Assembly (NCBI RefSeq): GCF_004208525.1
Contig: NZ_SGIT01000002.1
Coordinates: 1,426,001 to 1,490,000, forward strand
Length of the DNA stretch: 64,000 nucleotides
DNA from: Sphingobacterium corticibacterium
GTDB taxonomy: Bacteria; Bacteroidota; Bacteroidia; Sphingobacteriales; Sphingobacteriaceae
Direction of reading: 5' to 3'
Below the pieces are notes generated by a model. It was not told the DNA's origin and searched no databases. It worked only from the letters and a program-made list of their open reading frames with translations. Position numbers and translations under genes: made by a program. This document shows positions 44,528 to 55,299 of the stretch, piece by piece; positions within the stretch are counted from its first letter, which is position 1; each line of letters begins with the position of its first letter.

Positions 44528-46789
44528 CTATCTCCTAGCTATTATTTCCCAAGTTCCCGGTTGAAGCTCAATTGGTGCCGTACATTTTCGGCCATTAAGT
44601 TTTATTTTTCGATATCCGATAGGCAGTTTGACATGTGCAGTGGTTCCATTAGGCACAACAACATCGAGATAGAGTCTATCATCTATCATCTTATAACCAG
44701 CAAAGATATCTCCCCTTACGCTTGCCACCTTTGCCGACGCCTCACGAACGTCACCCGGTTGAGGCGCCACTAGGAACGTTTTATACCCAGGCGTAAGCGG
44801 TCTTATTCCACAAAGCCTACTGGACAACACGGTCAACCCGCCACCGCTCCACGCATGGTTTACAGTTCCTCCTCCAAAACCCTCACGACCAATTCCCCAG
44901 CCTTCGAAAAGTGTCGTGAAATAGCCATTATTGACCATTCCAGAAAACCGCTTTCGGTGTCGAGCATTCGCTTTCGTTGGCTCCTGCATTTTATACATAG
45001 CTTCAAACACATACTTTTCCATGTATGGACTTGCATGCTCTTCCTCTAAAAAAACTTTTAAAATTTGATCGTAATATTGTTCATCCGCAATGTCTGCCAG
45101 AACGGCCAGCGCATGTACCCGGTCATCCGTTTCACCTGTATACTTAGGATCCCTATACGATTGACCATTCCAAAATCGTGCGTTGAAATTTCTTTTAAAC
45201 TTCTGCATCTCAAGCCAATATTCTTTAGCCTGCTCATCATAGCGCAACTCGTTTGCTATTAACTGATTACCTTTTATGGCCAGATAGTACCATAGGTTAT
45301 GGATGAGCAGCATATCTTTATGGTCTCCCCAGTCTCCCCATAGCCATCCACCTTCCCTTACCCTGACAAGCCCATCGCCATCTTTTTCCCACAGTTGAAG
45401 ATATTTCTGTATGGCAGGAAAAAGGTCTATAAGCAACTGTTTATCGCCCGTATGCATATAATATGTCCAGATCCCGTAGAAACCAATACTAGCCAGTGAT
45501 TGATCAGCAATTTCGCTATCCCAGTTCCCCGCAGGAATGGGGGAAAATAACGCTCCATCTTCTTTTTGCCAGCCGATCAATTCATAGAGCCATTTTTTCC
45601 CCAGCGCGTGAGACGATGGCGTCAGGGCATAGAACGCTTCCTCACATTCCAGAACCGCGTCACCTGTCCATTGCGCGCGCTCACGATCCGGACAATCCAT
45701 ATAATTATCCCTCATCGTAATGTACAATGTGCGCACGGCCTTATCCCATAATTTGTTAAAAAACAGGTCGGATGAATGAAATTCCCCCTCAAATGCCGTA
45801 TCGTATCCGGTTTCCCTGAAGTGGAGTTTGTGCACACGTAACCCCTTCGGAATCACGACATGCAGATAATGGCCATTAAGCCACCCTAAACTTTCATATT
45901 TCTGTCGTCCCTCTTTGGTGATATAAGTTGCTCGGATATTTTCTGCTCCTCCATTGTATCGGAGATAATTATCCGTTAAGAATTGAATCGTATCCCCTGC
46001 CGAGCCCTCTACATCGATAATAGGCGTAAATTGCATGTTATAAGGCAGTTTACAGATCAATGTATCCCCTTTTTCGGTAATATCTGTATCGTTGAATGCG
46101 CGCTCACCATAGTCTTTCCACAAGGGGATTGGCCGCTTCACCAGCTTATTCCAGGGATGTACACCTATTTCCCCGTATGTTTTGACATGACCAGGATTAA
46201 CAAAACCAGCCGCTAGTTTATACCAGTTTTCGTTAGTTATCCTGGCATCGTACTGAATATTAGATTCCGATAACCGGAAGTTCGGCACAGTACCGGCGCT
46301 CGTTCCATATTCCTCTAGTCTTTTTCCCATCCAGGAACTATCGCTTAACAGCTCATACCCCTCACTTTGTGCATCGAAAAATAGGCCTAGCATACCACTG
46401 CTCTTATGCGAGAAACCGTTTTTACCAAAATACCATACTTTTACACCGATTGTATTTCCTCCTTTTTTTAAATATGGCGCAATATCAAACTCATCATAGT
46501 ATGTATCGTTTGGGGTGGGGCCCCTTTTTAGTCCACCTTCAAAAATAACGAGTTTATCGTTGATATACAGCCAATATTTGCTGTCGACAGCAATCCGCGC
46601 AACCAACTTAGTGGGTAGGTGGTCTATCGTGAAATCTTTTCGAAAACCTGCCCAGACATTGACGGTATCTCCTTCCGGCAGATCGATACCTATCCATTTT
46701 GCTTTCCATGGTTGCGCAGAGGCCTTACCAATCAAAATGTGGCCTATAAAGAAAAATACAACTATTATCTTTAAACTTGATCCGCTCAT
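44528..46789 (-). CDS. GH78 alpha-L-rhamnosidase-like enzyme, exported
   Basis: 753 aa from the ATG at 46789, with a signal peptide (KIIVVFFFIGHILIGKASAQ). The catalytic (alpha/alpha)6 domain contains MDCPDRERAQWTGDAVLE, the hallmark acidic segment of GH78, and later AWSGGGLTVLSSRLCGIRPL. N-terminal beta-sandwich modules precede it (WIGIDLPEG, WLYINDKLVIFEGG). It releases terminal alpha-L-rhamnose. It is the last gene of the minus-strand PUL operon and starts 39 nt after the heparinase-type gene. Confidence 0.88.
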   Translation of the reverse strand: MSGSSLKIIVVFFFIGHILIGKASAQPWKAKWIGIDLPEGDTVNVWAGFRKDFTIDHLPTKLVARIAVDSKYWLYINDKLVIFEGGLKRGPTPNDTYYDEFDIAPYLKKGGNTIGVKVWYFGKNGFSHKSSGMLGLFFDAQSEGYELLSDSSWMGKRLEEYGTSAGTVPNFRLSESNIQYDARITNENWYKLAAGFVNPGHVKTYGEIGVHPWNKLVKRPIPLWKDYGERAFNDTDITEKGDTLICKLPYNMQFTPIIDVEGSAGDTIQFLTDNYLRYNGGAENIRATYITKEGRQKYESLGWLNGHYLHVVIPKGLRVHKLHFRETGYDTAFEGEFHSSDLFFNKLWDKAVRTLYITMRDNYMDCPDRERAQWTGDAVLECEEAFYALTPSSHALGKKWLYELIGWQKEDGALFSPIPAGNWDSEIADQSLASIGFYGIWTYYMHTGDKQLLIDLFPAIQKYLQLWEKDGDGLVRVREGGWLWGDWGDHKDMLLIHNLWYYLAIKGNQLIANELRYDEQAKEYWLEMQKFKRNFNARFWNGQSYRDPKYTGETDDRVHALAVLADIADEQYYDQILKVFLEEEHASPYMEKYVFEAMYKMQEPTKANARHRKRFSGMVNNGYFTTLFEGWGIGREGFGGGTVNHAWSGGGLTVLSSRLCGIRPLTPGYKTFLVAPQPGDVREASAKVASVRGDIFAGYKMIDDRLYLDVVVPNGTTAHVKLPIGYRKIKLNGRKCTAPIELQPGTWEIIARR

Positions 46790-46828
46790 TTTAAAACAAT
46801 TAAACGAAGCGCCTGTCCTCATTATAAA

Positions 46829-48718
46829 TTATAGCGATTCTATCAACGTCACCGTATACTTTACCGTCGTATTCGCCGGTAAAGTAGTATCAAAACCTAC
46901 CATAACCGTTCCCTTATTTTGTTGATTGTAATCTCCGTATTTATAGTTCCCAAATTCACTTTTATATTCTCTTGGATTTTCAGAAGGTCTTATGGTGAGT
47001 TTAAAAGGCACCTCCGAATCGACCGTTAGGATCATATCTTTCCCCTGCTGGGAAAGTCTTATCGTATTTTCGTCCATGATTTCCGCGGATGCCGGCGTCA
47101 CCATATTCCATCTCAAATCGACAGATTCGGCATTCGTTTCTATAAAATCTTCTATTTTTAGAAATGACTCCTCTACGATGACCGCCTTTCTGGTTGCCCG
47201 CTTCAGCTCATTGTTCAAGTTTAATGCTGGTGTCAAATCCACCATAGCACCGAGCTCGCGACCCCTATCATACGTTTCGATAATTTCGGATTTACCCTCC
47301 ACATTATGCCGTTGATTATTAATAGTCAGCGTATTGTGATTTAAATTATTATACCTAAAAATATCCCAACGTTGCGAATTTTGACTCATGTTCCAGAGAT
47401 CTACGCCCTCGGACTCCAGTGTAATATAGCTCTGCAAACCAAAATCCATTGCCCAACGGAGCTTCCCGACATCATACACAAAGGTACCTTGATCCATATG
47501 TCCATGGGGATCACCTGCTCTTCCTCCTTTGATGCCTAGATACTTCCCTTGGCCATCCTTCCAGTTCGTGCGAACAATAGATATTGGCGTCATACCATGC
47601 CCCGTATAGGTATTTCCGCGAGGTGGTTTAATTTCCGATAACGTTAGATTTTTCCCAAACACTAAAGCATTAGGTAGGAAGCGGTGTTCGTCCGAATTGA
47701 TTTTTTTGGTGTACCCACCTTTTTTGATCAGCGGTATTTCCTGATAAATTAAAGCCGGATCTTGTTCTTTTTCCGCAAACCAGAATAAAGCAGAGGACGG
47801 CGCTACCGCGCGACCACCATCGTAATAATTAAAATAATAGCCAGACGGACCAACAGCATAGAGCATATAGTATGCGGAGGAGGTAAAGCCGGGTGCATTA
47901 GACAACCCGAGCTCCGACCCTAAGGCACTCTCTAACGCCGCGAAAAACATCACCTGAAAAGTGGTTCCATAATTCCAGTAGCCCGGACCTTCGGGATAAT
48001 TTCCGTCCGGCGCATATGTTTCCAACGGCAACTTGGTAGATTCCAGCGCCCGTTCGATAATCGCCGTAGCCTGTTCTTTTTCATCTTCAAAAATAGCCAA
48101 TGCAGCATACACCAGCCCGCCGTTACACACCGGATTCCAGTTATTATGTCGTGTTAAAAACGAATTGTCCCCGGATACATAGGACGGCTTAAAAGCCTTC
48201 TCTACAATGGCCTGCCGAACCAGCTTACGCGTATCGTCTGTTAAGCCATCATAGAGCCAGTCATAAGCGATAGCCACCCCCATTGCCATCTCCCCAACAT
48301 CAAGAAAATGGGATGGATTCCAAGATTCAAATGCACATACCGCTTTAAGCTCATCCTCTGCCCGTTGCAGATAGCGGGTGTCGCCGGTCATTCGGTAACT
48401 ATATGATAGGTAATACAAGCGCGTAAGAGCAAGGCGCGATATGGCCAACAGACGTTTACCTTCTTTTTTGAAGACGAGCGTCGGTTCATCAAATAGCCCA
48501 TCACTAACTTGCCGAATGTACGTGTCGATTTGTTGAAATTCGGGATTTCGCTGCAAGGAGGCGCGGATAACTTCTTCATCTCCTTGTTTCAGCAAGAGCC
48601 TTGGATGACCAGCTATCTTGTCATAATCGTATGATAATTTCGTTTTATCCTGCGCACAACTCCATAGGGAGCAGGTCAAAAAACAAGTTATCAAAAGACA
48701 TTTTATAGTATGAAACAT
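46829..48718 (-). CDS. Heparinase II/III-family polysaccharide lyase-like protein
   Basis: 629 aa with a signal peptide ending LWSCAQ, which may be a lipobox. The N-terminal alpha/alpha toroid (GHPRLLLKQGDEEVIRASL; LDVGEMAMGVAIAYDWLYDG) is followed by the heparinase II/III beta domain, with GDPHGHMDQGTFVYDVGKL carrying the conserved His. The family cuts uronic-acid-containing chains by beta-elimination and leaves an unsaturated uronate, which the GH88 enzyme across the locus would then remove. I cannot place it in a numbered PL family with certainty; PL33 or a neighbour seems possible. Confidence 0.85.
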   Translation of the reverse strand: MFHTIKCLLITCFLTCSLWSCAQDKTKLSYDYDKIAGHPRLLLKQGDEEVIRASLQRNPEFQQIDTYIRQVSDGLFDEPTLVFKKEGKRLLAISRLALTRLYYLSYSYRMTGDTRYLQRAEDELKAVCAFESWNPSHFLDVGEMAMGVAIAYDWLYDGLTDDTRKLVRQAIVEKAFKPSYVSGDNSFLTRHNNWNPVCNGGLVYAALAIFEDEKEQATAIIERALESTKLPLETYAPDGNYPEGPGYWNYGTTFQVMFFAALESALGSELGLSNAPGFTSSAYYMLYAVGPSGYYFNYYDGGRAVAPSSALFWFAEKEQDPALIYQEIPLIKKGGYTKKINSDEHRFLPNALVFGKNLTLSEIKPPRGNTYTGHGMTPISIVRTNWKDGQGKYLGIKGGRAGDPHGHMDQGTFVYDVGKLRWAMDFGLQSYITLESEGVDLWNMSQNSQRWDIFRYNNLNHNTLTINNQRHNVEGKSEIIETYDRGRELGAMVDLTPALNLNNELKRATRKAVIVEESFLKIEDFIETNAESVDLRWNMVTPASAEIMDENTIRLSQQGKDMILTVDSEVPFKLTIRPSENPREYKSEFGNYKYGDYNQQNKGTVMVGFDTTLPANTTVKYTVTLIESL

Positions 48719-48751
48719 AGATTTATGGTATTTTTTGCAATATACGGTTCT

Positions 48752-50305
48752 TTAGTTAAGTCTGGCATTGAACACGGGTGCATGCGTCGCGCGAGAAGGG
48801 GTTCCCCCTTCTACATAAGGCCAACCATCCTGACCCCATTTTATTTGATCAAGCATCAGCACCCGACCGGAAGGATCGCTGGTGCGCACACCATGATACA
48901 ATATCCAATCGTTACCGGCGTCATCTTGAACGATCTGCGAACAATGTCCATTGCCCACGAAAGAATCATTTCGATCAATAATTAGGGTTCGTCCGTTATT
49001 CATCATATCAAAGCCACTTCTATTATAATAAGGGCCGGCGAGGCTAGTGGAACGTCCTACCACCAATTGATAGGTACTGTTGATTCCCGCACAGCAAGAT
49101 CCGATAGAAGCAAACATATAGTAGTATCCATCTTTCTTGTGAATATACACCCCTTCGAAATAAGTGCCCGCCACCTGTCTTTTTTCCGCACCTTCTTTTA
49201 CCGAAAGACCGTCCTCGCTCATCTCAATCAAGTAAATGCCGCGGAAACTTCCCCACATCATATAGTTCCGTCCATTATCTTCGATAAAGCACGGGTCGAT
49301 GGAGTTTTGCACACCAATCTCATTACTTCGGAATAACGGTCCATGATCCGTAAACGGACCTGCCGGATTGCTCGCTGTGGCCACACCAATGCCGCAGCTC
49401 CACTCGCCACCCCATACGGACATGGAGTAATATAGTACGTACTTTCCGTTGATATAGCGGGCATCGGGAGCCCAAAGGCCGCCATTTGGCTCAAACGAAG
49501 GGCGAGTGGCATCCGTAAATGCTGTACCCAACAGTTCCCAGTTGACTAAATCGCTAGATTTCATGATCGGAATATTACGGATGTCCTCGGTCGCATATAA
49601 ATAAAAGAATCCATCTTCCGCTTTGATTAGTGTCGGGTCAGGTAGACTCTGTGCTATCACCGGGTTACTATATAAGTTATCCAGGTAGGAGAATCGTCGA
49701 ACATTCGATTGATTGGTCCCAATATCCACACGAACGTCCATGGCGATGCGTTCGCCGAGCTGTGGTGAAAACACCCGAACTAGCGTATCCGTCACCAAAA
49801 GAAGGTCGGCGGTATCGCCATCAAAGGTCACGGTAATATTTTCTTCCAAATTCCCAAATCCCGAGCCCATGATATCGACTGGTTCTCCGATATAGGCACG
49901 GGTCAGGGAGTCAATAGATGGCTTCGTAAAGCCAAACGTGAAATAGTATTGGTTGGATCGTTCTTCGCCAATCTCCAAGTGTATCTTGGCATAACCAGCC
50001 TCGGTTTGAGCAGGCACAACCGCCTCAATCCTGCCTGAGGAGTAATTTACAATCTCTGCAGCTTGGTCGCCAAACATGACCTTGATTGTCGAGCGGTCAT
50101 CCCCAAAGTTTACGCCGGAGATGATCACATGATTACCAGGGAGTGCCGTTCGCGGAACCACCGCCCTTATTCCAGGTTTACTGCTGTCACCAACGTTCAA
50201 GTCATCTATCTTTTTGTCAGAACAGCCTAAAAACAGCACTGCGATAAATAAGGATGCCATGCCGTTTACTATTAATTTTTTTATCTTTTTATCCATCTTT
50301 TTCAT
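48752..50305 (-). CDS. IPT/TIG domains plus GH43-type glycosidase, lipoprotein
   Basis: 517 aa. A signal peptide ends in a lipobox, FLGC (about 26-29). Two IPT/TIG-like immunoglobulin folds follow (IRAVVPRTALPGNHVIISG; SIDSLTRAYIGEPVDIMGSG), about residues 44-200. The rest is a five-bladed GH43 propeller with the three acidic residues in SLPDPTLIKAEDG, GLWAPDARYINGKY and FEGVYIHKKDG. The GH43 part resembles arabinan-type enzymes. IPT domains before a glycosidase are unusual and suggest surface display and glycan binding. Confidence 0.83.
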   Translation of the reverse strand: MKKMDKKIKKLIVNGMASLFIAVLFLGCSDKKIDDLNVGDSSKPGIRAVVPRTALPGNHVIISGVNFGDDRSTIKVMFGDQAAEIVNYSSGRIEAVVPAQTEAGYAKIHLEIGEERSNQYYFTFGFTKPSIDSLTRAYIGEPVDIMGSGFGNLEENITVTFDGDTADLLLVTDTLVRVFSPQLGERIAMDVRVDIGTNQSNVRRFSYLDNLYSNPVIAQSLPDPTLIKAEDGFFYLYATEDIRNIPIMKSSDLVNWELLGTAFTDATRPSFEPNGGLWAPDARYINGKYVLYYSMSVWGGEWSCGIGVATASNPAGPFTDHGPLFRSNEIGVQNSIDPCFIEDNGRNYMMWGSFRGIYLIEMSEDGLSVKEGAEKRQVAGTYFEGVYIHKKDGYYYMFASIGSCCAGINSTYQLVVGRSTSLAGPYYNRSGFDMMNNGRTLIIDRNDSFVGNGHCSQIVQDDAGNDWILYHGVRTSDPSGRVLMLDQIKWGQDGWPYVEGGTPSRATHAPVFNARLN

Positions 50306-50389
50306 CGATATAGTTATCTATGCTTGTAAGAAATAAATGGTGATGAAACGATCAGGTTTCATTACAGGGCTTACGATAAACCCGTTTTA

Positions 50390-52120
50390 TTACCATGGAA
50401 AACGTTGATCCAGCTGCGTATTAATCGTTACTTCCTGCAATGGGTACGGCAGCAGAAAATGTCGACTCCGGTCGAAGGTTATCCCAGGCTCCCGATAGGT
50501 CTGGTGAAAAGCATCAGTTTCCACATAGAACGAATTAAAGCGGATCGCTTCGTCGAGTTGGTCGAGCTTTTCTCTCAATAAATTCCAGCGCACCAAATCC
50601 TGTTTGCGCAGTCCCTCAAAGCACAATTCACGCAAGCGTTCATCGACCAGCTCGTTGAAAAAAGCATCATGTTGCGTACTTCCGATATACGGATCCAGCC
50701 CTGCCCTCTCCCGCACGATATTTAAACTATTCACCGCTTCCACTGTTGCGTCTGCTGTTCCGAAACGGCCGCCGATAATGGCTTCCGCATGCATCAGCAA
50801 TACGTCCGAGTAACGTAATAGTGGAAAATTGATACTGGTATAGTTTGGATCAGTAGCTGATCCCGTCACATTGTTTAGAATAGTATACGGAGCGTCTACA
50901 ATGCTTCGCTGTGTACGCAACGCCTCCATATCCGTAGGTTCCCATCTCCTGTACTTGCCTATCGCAAATTCTTGGTGCAACGGGCGGTCAAAAATATAGC
51001 TCATCGTATACCGTTGATTGGCCGAAGAGTAATTGTTACGGTATCCTGCGATATTCCAGGTCATGCGGGTATCCTCCGCTGCATAGCGATTATATAGTGC
51101 AACAGAAGCATTCACATTAGCAAAACCTCGGGGAATATCGGATGTTCCGACAAACTCTACACCATTGATATTACCCATCCGTCCGTGTACATTCAACCCC
51201 ATTTCGATCAAGTTGCCAAAGGACACCTCATAAAGTGATTCCCGCAAATCGTACCGATTTTGCAGGTAATTCATGAAGTGGTTACGATAGCTCTGCGGAT
51301 CGGTAGCGTAAGGCACAATATGGTGCCAGCCATCTTGAATAATGATTTCGCATTGTTGTCTGGCTTTCTCAAAATACTGCCCGGGATTGTCAAAATAACA
51401 ATCTGCTTCATTTTCTGCCAGGTAGGGTTGAAAGCCACCCATACGTAGATACAAGCGTGCCAGCATGCCGTGCGCCGCCATTTTATTGGGTTCGCCCGGA
51501 ACGTAGTCGGGGTTATTGGCATGAAGCAGATGTTCTACAGCAAACAAATAATCGCGTTCCACCTGTTGGTAAACGTCTAGCACAGGAGAAGCGGCAACAT
51601 GATTATCATCTTGATTAGCGCTGGGCGTTAGACGGATAGGCACAGGACCAAACCAATTCGCCAAATTAAAATAGGCAAATGCGCGCATAAAACGAGCCTT
51701 GGCTAAGTACAGGTTTGTTTGTTCCTCAGAAAACATCTGTGGATCTAAGTTCTTTTCCAGTTGGTTCACCAAGTTGATCATGCTGTAGAAGTGTAGCCAG
51801 ATATTCTGCACTTCATCACTGGAAGAGGTATACGCATATCGAGCCGCTCCCCAGTTGGCAGCAGAAGCGTTCGTATACATCTCGTCCGTACCGCTTTCCA
51901 ACACCACATTAAACTTATAACCATACATATCATCGTTGGCCATGCCGCTGTAGATCCCGGCAAGTGCCATTTCCACTTCCGATGCGGAAGAATAGAAAGT
52001 CTCGTCCCGCCAAGTCGATAGCGGGTCCAAGTCAAGAAATTTCTTGCATCCGGCACTTATACATGCGGTTAGCAAAGCCATCATGGCTACGGCCACTCGA
52101 AATCTTTTTGTATTCATCAT
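50390..52120 (-). CDS. SusD/RagB-family surface glycan-binding lipoprotein
   Basis: 576 aa. Lipobox in ACISAGC, followed by KKFLDLDPLSTWRDETFY, a typical SusD start. The TPR-like helices and the C-terminal LVDERLRELCFEGLRKQDLVRWNLLREKL, shown in part, are family features. It forms the lid of the transporter encoded by the preceding susC (30 nt away) and delivers oligosaccharides to it. It is unbroken, in contrast to the pair at 12-16.6 kb. Confidence 0.93.
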   Translation of the reverse strand: MMNTKRFRVAVAMMALLTACISAGCKKFLDLDPLSTWRDETFYSSASEVEMALAGIYSGMANDDMYGYKFNVVLESGTDEMYTNASAANWGAARYAYTSSSDEVQNIWLHFYSMINLVNQLEKNLDPQMFSEEQTNLYLAKARFMRAFAYFNLANWFGPVPIRLTPSANQDDNHVAASPVLDVYQQVERDYLFAVEHLLHANNPDYVPGEPNKMAAHGMLARLYLRMGGFQPYLAENEADCYFDNPGQYFEKARQQCEIIIQDGWHHIVPYATDPQSYRNHFMNYLQNRYDLRESLYEVSFGNLIEMGLNVHGRMGNINGVEFVGTSDIPRGFANVNASVALYNRYAAEDTRMTWNIAGYRNNYSSANQRYTMSYIFDRPLHQEFAIGKYRRWEPTDMEALRTQRSIVDAPYTILNNVTGSATDPNYTSINFPLLRYSDVLLMHAEAIIGGRFGTADATVEAVNSLNIVRERAGLDPYIGSTQHDAFFNELVDERLRELCFEGLRKQDLVRWNLLREKLDQLDEAIRFNSFYVETDAFHQTYREPGITFDRSRHFLLPYPLQEVTINTQLDQRFPW

Positions 52121-52149
52121 TTCCTAATTTTATACCGTTTTATAATCGA

Positions 52150-55100
52150 TTAAAAAGAAAGTTCCAGTCCGGCCGATATGGTCATGCTCTGCGGATAAGC
52201 AGAGTAATCCAATCCAGGGGTTAACGCCCCAAACCTTCCTACAGACACATCGGGGTCGTAGCCTTCATATTTCGTTAAGGTTAGTAGGTTCTGCGCGGAG
52301 AGTGATACTCTACATCGCTTCATACGGACGCGCGATATCAAATCCTCGGGAAGATTATAACCGAAGGAAACCGTCTTTAGCTTGAGGTAGGAACCATCCT
52401 GTATATGCCTTGAATCCAACTTATACCCGAAGGGTGTTAACAAGTTCGTACCATCGAAACGCATGCCGCCGATCTCGGTATCCGGATTTGTCGGTGTCCA
52501 AAAGTTCGTTAATGACTTTAGTCCATTTCTGCTAGTCTGGTATATATTTCCATATTCCGACTGGTTTCCATTCAACAGGTCGAATCCATAGGCCCATTGC
52601 AGTAGAAACTGCAAATCGAACGCCTTGTACTGGAAATTATTGAACAACCCACCGGTATGTTTTGGATGTGGATTACCGATAATCGTCCGGTCGTCCTGAT
52701 TGATAATCCCGTCGCCATTCACATCCTTAAACCGTACCATTCCCGGCTTAGTGACACTCACATGTGTCGGAATTCCCTCCTTAAGAGTATAAGTTCCATT
52801 TTGGAAGCTGAAATCGTCCATCTGGTAAAGCCCATCGAATACGAAGCCGTACATCATACCTACTGGCTGGCCGACTTCAGTAATATACTGATACTCCGTC
52901 TGCATGAACTGCACATCCCACTGTGGATCGGTGCGAATCTCATTCTGACCACTGTTCAACTGTATCGTTTTGGTCCGGTTGAAAGAAATATTCAAATTGG
53001 TACTCCACGTGAAGTTAGCGTTTCGGATATGCTGTGACTCGAGCGTAAATTCTATTCCACGGTTGGAAACCTCGCCCACGTTTTGTTGTACACGGGCAAA
53101 GCCGGTACTTGGTGCCATATCAGCCGCCAGCAACAAATCTACCGTATTCTTCTGGTAAACATCTACCGTCAAATTATACCGTCGGAGGAGCTGTAAGTCT
53201 AAACCGACGTTGGTTTGTTCCGTTTTTTCCCAGCGCAGGTCCGGCACCGCCATATTGCTTTGAAAGGCCCCTGGAACATAACCTTGGTTGGCGCCCAGTA
53301 TATAGCCGCTATTCGAGTTGACACTAAAAAGATTGTACGCCACGAAATCCCCTACACGGTTATTTCCCGTAGCGCCCCAGCCCCCGCGAAGCTTAAGATC
53401 GGTAATTGCTTCTATAGGTTTGATAAAAGGTTCCTCAGAAAGCCGCCATGCGAGGGAAAATGAGGGGAAATAGCCCCAGCGGTTGGCTGTACGAAACTTT
53501 GAAGAGCCGTCTGTACGCATCGTTGCGGTCAGTAAATATTTGTTGTCGTACGTATAGTTTACCCTTCCAAAGACCGAAAACAACGAATTTCTGGAATAGT
53601 CCGTACTGGCAATGGTTGACGCGGTCGCAATCCCTAAGTTATAGATACCAAACTCATCGGTAGGCAGGTTGGTGTTCTGTAGGCTATTGAACTTAGATGT
53701 ATTGTACTGCGCTTCGAGTCCAGCCAATACGCCGTAATTGTGTTTACCAATCTGGTCTTTATACCGCAATGTATTGGAGGTTGACAACACATCCCAGCGA
53801 TTGTTCGTCAACGAACCGTTGATTCCCCTACTGGTACGGGTTGCTTCATAAGAGTCTCGTTTATGGAAAGTCGTCGTTTCCCGGAGACTCGCTCGATAAT
53901 TACCCATCATGCTCAGCGTCAATTTTTTCGTTATATTATAATTGAAACCAAGCGTACCGCCCAATACATCGTCAAGCCGAAAGCGATCGGTACTCTGCAT
54001 TCTGCGAACGGGATTCAGAAGATAAGGGTCAGTATCTTCTACACCGGCCTCATCGCTGTCTGTCCAGTTGATCGGCGTCAAAGGGCGGAAAGATATCGCA
54101 TCACGGATGATACTGTGTCTTGAATTTCCAGACGCTATCTGTCCATCGTGGTTGTTCCGGCTGTACTCGAACTGCACATTAGCCTCAAAATTAGGCGCGA
54201 TTTTGTGTGTGAATTTCAACCGGTTATTGATTTTCCGGAAATTCGTCTCAATTAATGTTCCTTGTTGATTGACGAAGTTTCCACTATATAAGAACGTCGT
54301 TTTACTGTTGCCTCCGCGCAACGAAAGCGACTGATTCGTCGAGTTCGTCGACCTGAATATCTCGTCTTGCCAATTGATGCCTTCTACATCGCGGTATAAT
54401 TCCGGATCCACATACTGCCGGTTAAAGAGCTCTACATTCGTGCCGGGCACATAATTGTCATTGGCGTATGCCAACTTTTGTTGATAAAGCACGTATTCAT
54501 AAGGATTCATCACATTCATACGGGTCGGGATATGTTCAAACCAGGCCGACGAACGGATGTCTACATCGGTACGTCCGTCGTTATTCCCACCATAGGTATT
54601 GATCACGACGACCCCATTTGCGCCTCGCGAGCCATAGATAGCGGTCGCGGAAGCATCTTTCAGAATATCAAAACTCTTAATATCGCGTGTATTGATGGTA
54701 CCTGGATCAAACCCTTCCAATGGTACACCGTCCACGACATAAAGCGGAGAGTTGTCACCCGTTATGGAGTTTCCGCCCCGGATCACGATCTGCAAAGGTG
54801 CCCCCGGCGTACCATCCTGTGAAGTCACCTGTACGCCTGCCACCCGACCGGCTAACGCCTGATCGAAGTTGGCTGCCGGTGCTTCCGCAAGTTGCTTGGT
54901 GTTGACACTAGCTACCGAACCCGTTAGATCCTCTTTTCGGATCACATCGTAGCCGATCACCACTTCCTCCAGCTTCACATCTTCTACCTCCAACACCATG
55001 TCGATCTGCTGCCGACCGAGGACAGCCTGTTCTTCTCGGCGAAATCCGAGGGAAGAAAAAATCAACACCGCATCGGATGGTACGTTATTAATGACATACG

Positions 55101-55272
55101 TTCCCTGCTCAGTCGTGGTTGATCCGCCTGTTTTTCCTTTTATAGAAACACTGACGCCTCCGATCGGTGTTCCACTTGCCTCTCTTACTGTCCCTTTCAC
55201 ACTTTGCTGCGCCTGTGCGGAGAAAGCGGAAAGGACACTGATAATTAGTATAATAAATAGGTTACTCCTCAT
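52150..55272 (-). CDS. SusC/RagA-family TonB-dependent outer-membrane transporter
   Basis: 1040 aa, full length. Signal peptide ending SAQAQ, carboxypeptidase-D-like domain (GTVREASGTPIGGVSVSIKG), plug with IVIRGGNSITGDNSPLYVVD and ILKDASATAIYGSRGANGVV, then the 22-strand barrel ending MTISAGLELSF. It imports glycan fragments with energy from TonB. It sits second in the PUL operon, after the surface lipoprotein. Confidence 0.95.
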   Translation of the reverse strand: MRSNLFIILIISVLSAFSAQAQQSVKGTVREASGTPIGGVSVSIKGKTGGSTTTEQGTYVINNVPSDAVLIFSSLGFRREEQAVLGRQQIDMVLEVEDVKLEEVVIGYDVIRKEDLTGSVASVNTKQLAEAPAANFDQALAGRVAGVQVTSQDGTPGAPLQIVIRGGNSITGDNSPLYVVDGVPLEGFDPGTINTRDIKSFDILKDASATAIYGSRGANGVVVINTYGGNNDGRTDVDIRSSAWFEHIPTRMNVMNPYEYVLYQQKLAYANDNYVPGTNVELFNRQYVDPELYRDVEGINWQDEIFRSTNSTNQSLSLRGGNSKTTFLYSGNFVNQQGTLIETNFRKINNRLKFTHKIAPNFEANVQFEYSRNNHDGQIASGNSRHSIIRDAISFRPLTPINWTDSDEAGVEDTDPYLLNPVRRMQSTDRFRLDDVLGGTLGFNYNITKKLTLSMMGNYRASLRETTTFHKRDSYEATRTSRGINGSLTNNRWDVLSTSNTLRYKDQIGKHNYGVLAGLEAQYNTSKFNSLQNTNLPTDEFGIYNLGIATASTIASTDYSRNSLFSVFGRVNYTYDNKYLLTATMRTDGSSKFRTANRWGYFPSFSLAWRLSEEPFIKPIEAITDLKLRGGWGATGNNRVGDFVAYNLFSVNSNSGYILGANQGYVPGAFQSNMAVPDLRWEKTEQTNVGLDLQLLRRYNLTVDVYQKNTVDLLLAADMAPSTGFARVQQNVGEVSNRGIEFTLESQHIRNANFTWSTNLNISFNRTKTIQLNSGQNEIRTDPQWDVQFMQTEYQYITEVGQPVGMMYGFVFDGLYQMDDFSFQNGTYTLKEGIPTHVSVTKPGMVRFKDVNGDGIINQDDRTIIGNPHPKHTGGLFNNFQYKAFDLQFLLQWAYGFDLLNGNQSEYGNIYQTSRNGLKSLTNFWTPTNPDTEIGGMRFDGTNLLTPFGYKLDSRHIQDGSYLKLKTVSFGYNLPEDLISRVRMKRCRVSLSAQNLLTLTKYEGYDPDVSVGRFGALTPGLDYSAYPQSMTISAGLELSF

Positions 55273-55299
55273 ATTTTATTAATTAGTATATCCAATAAC

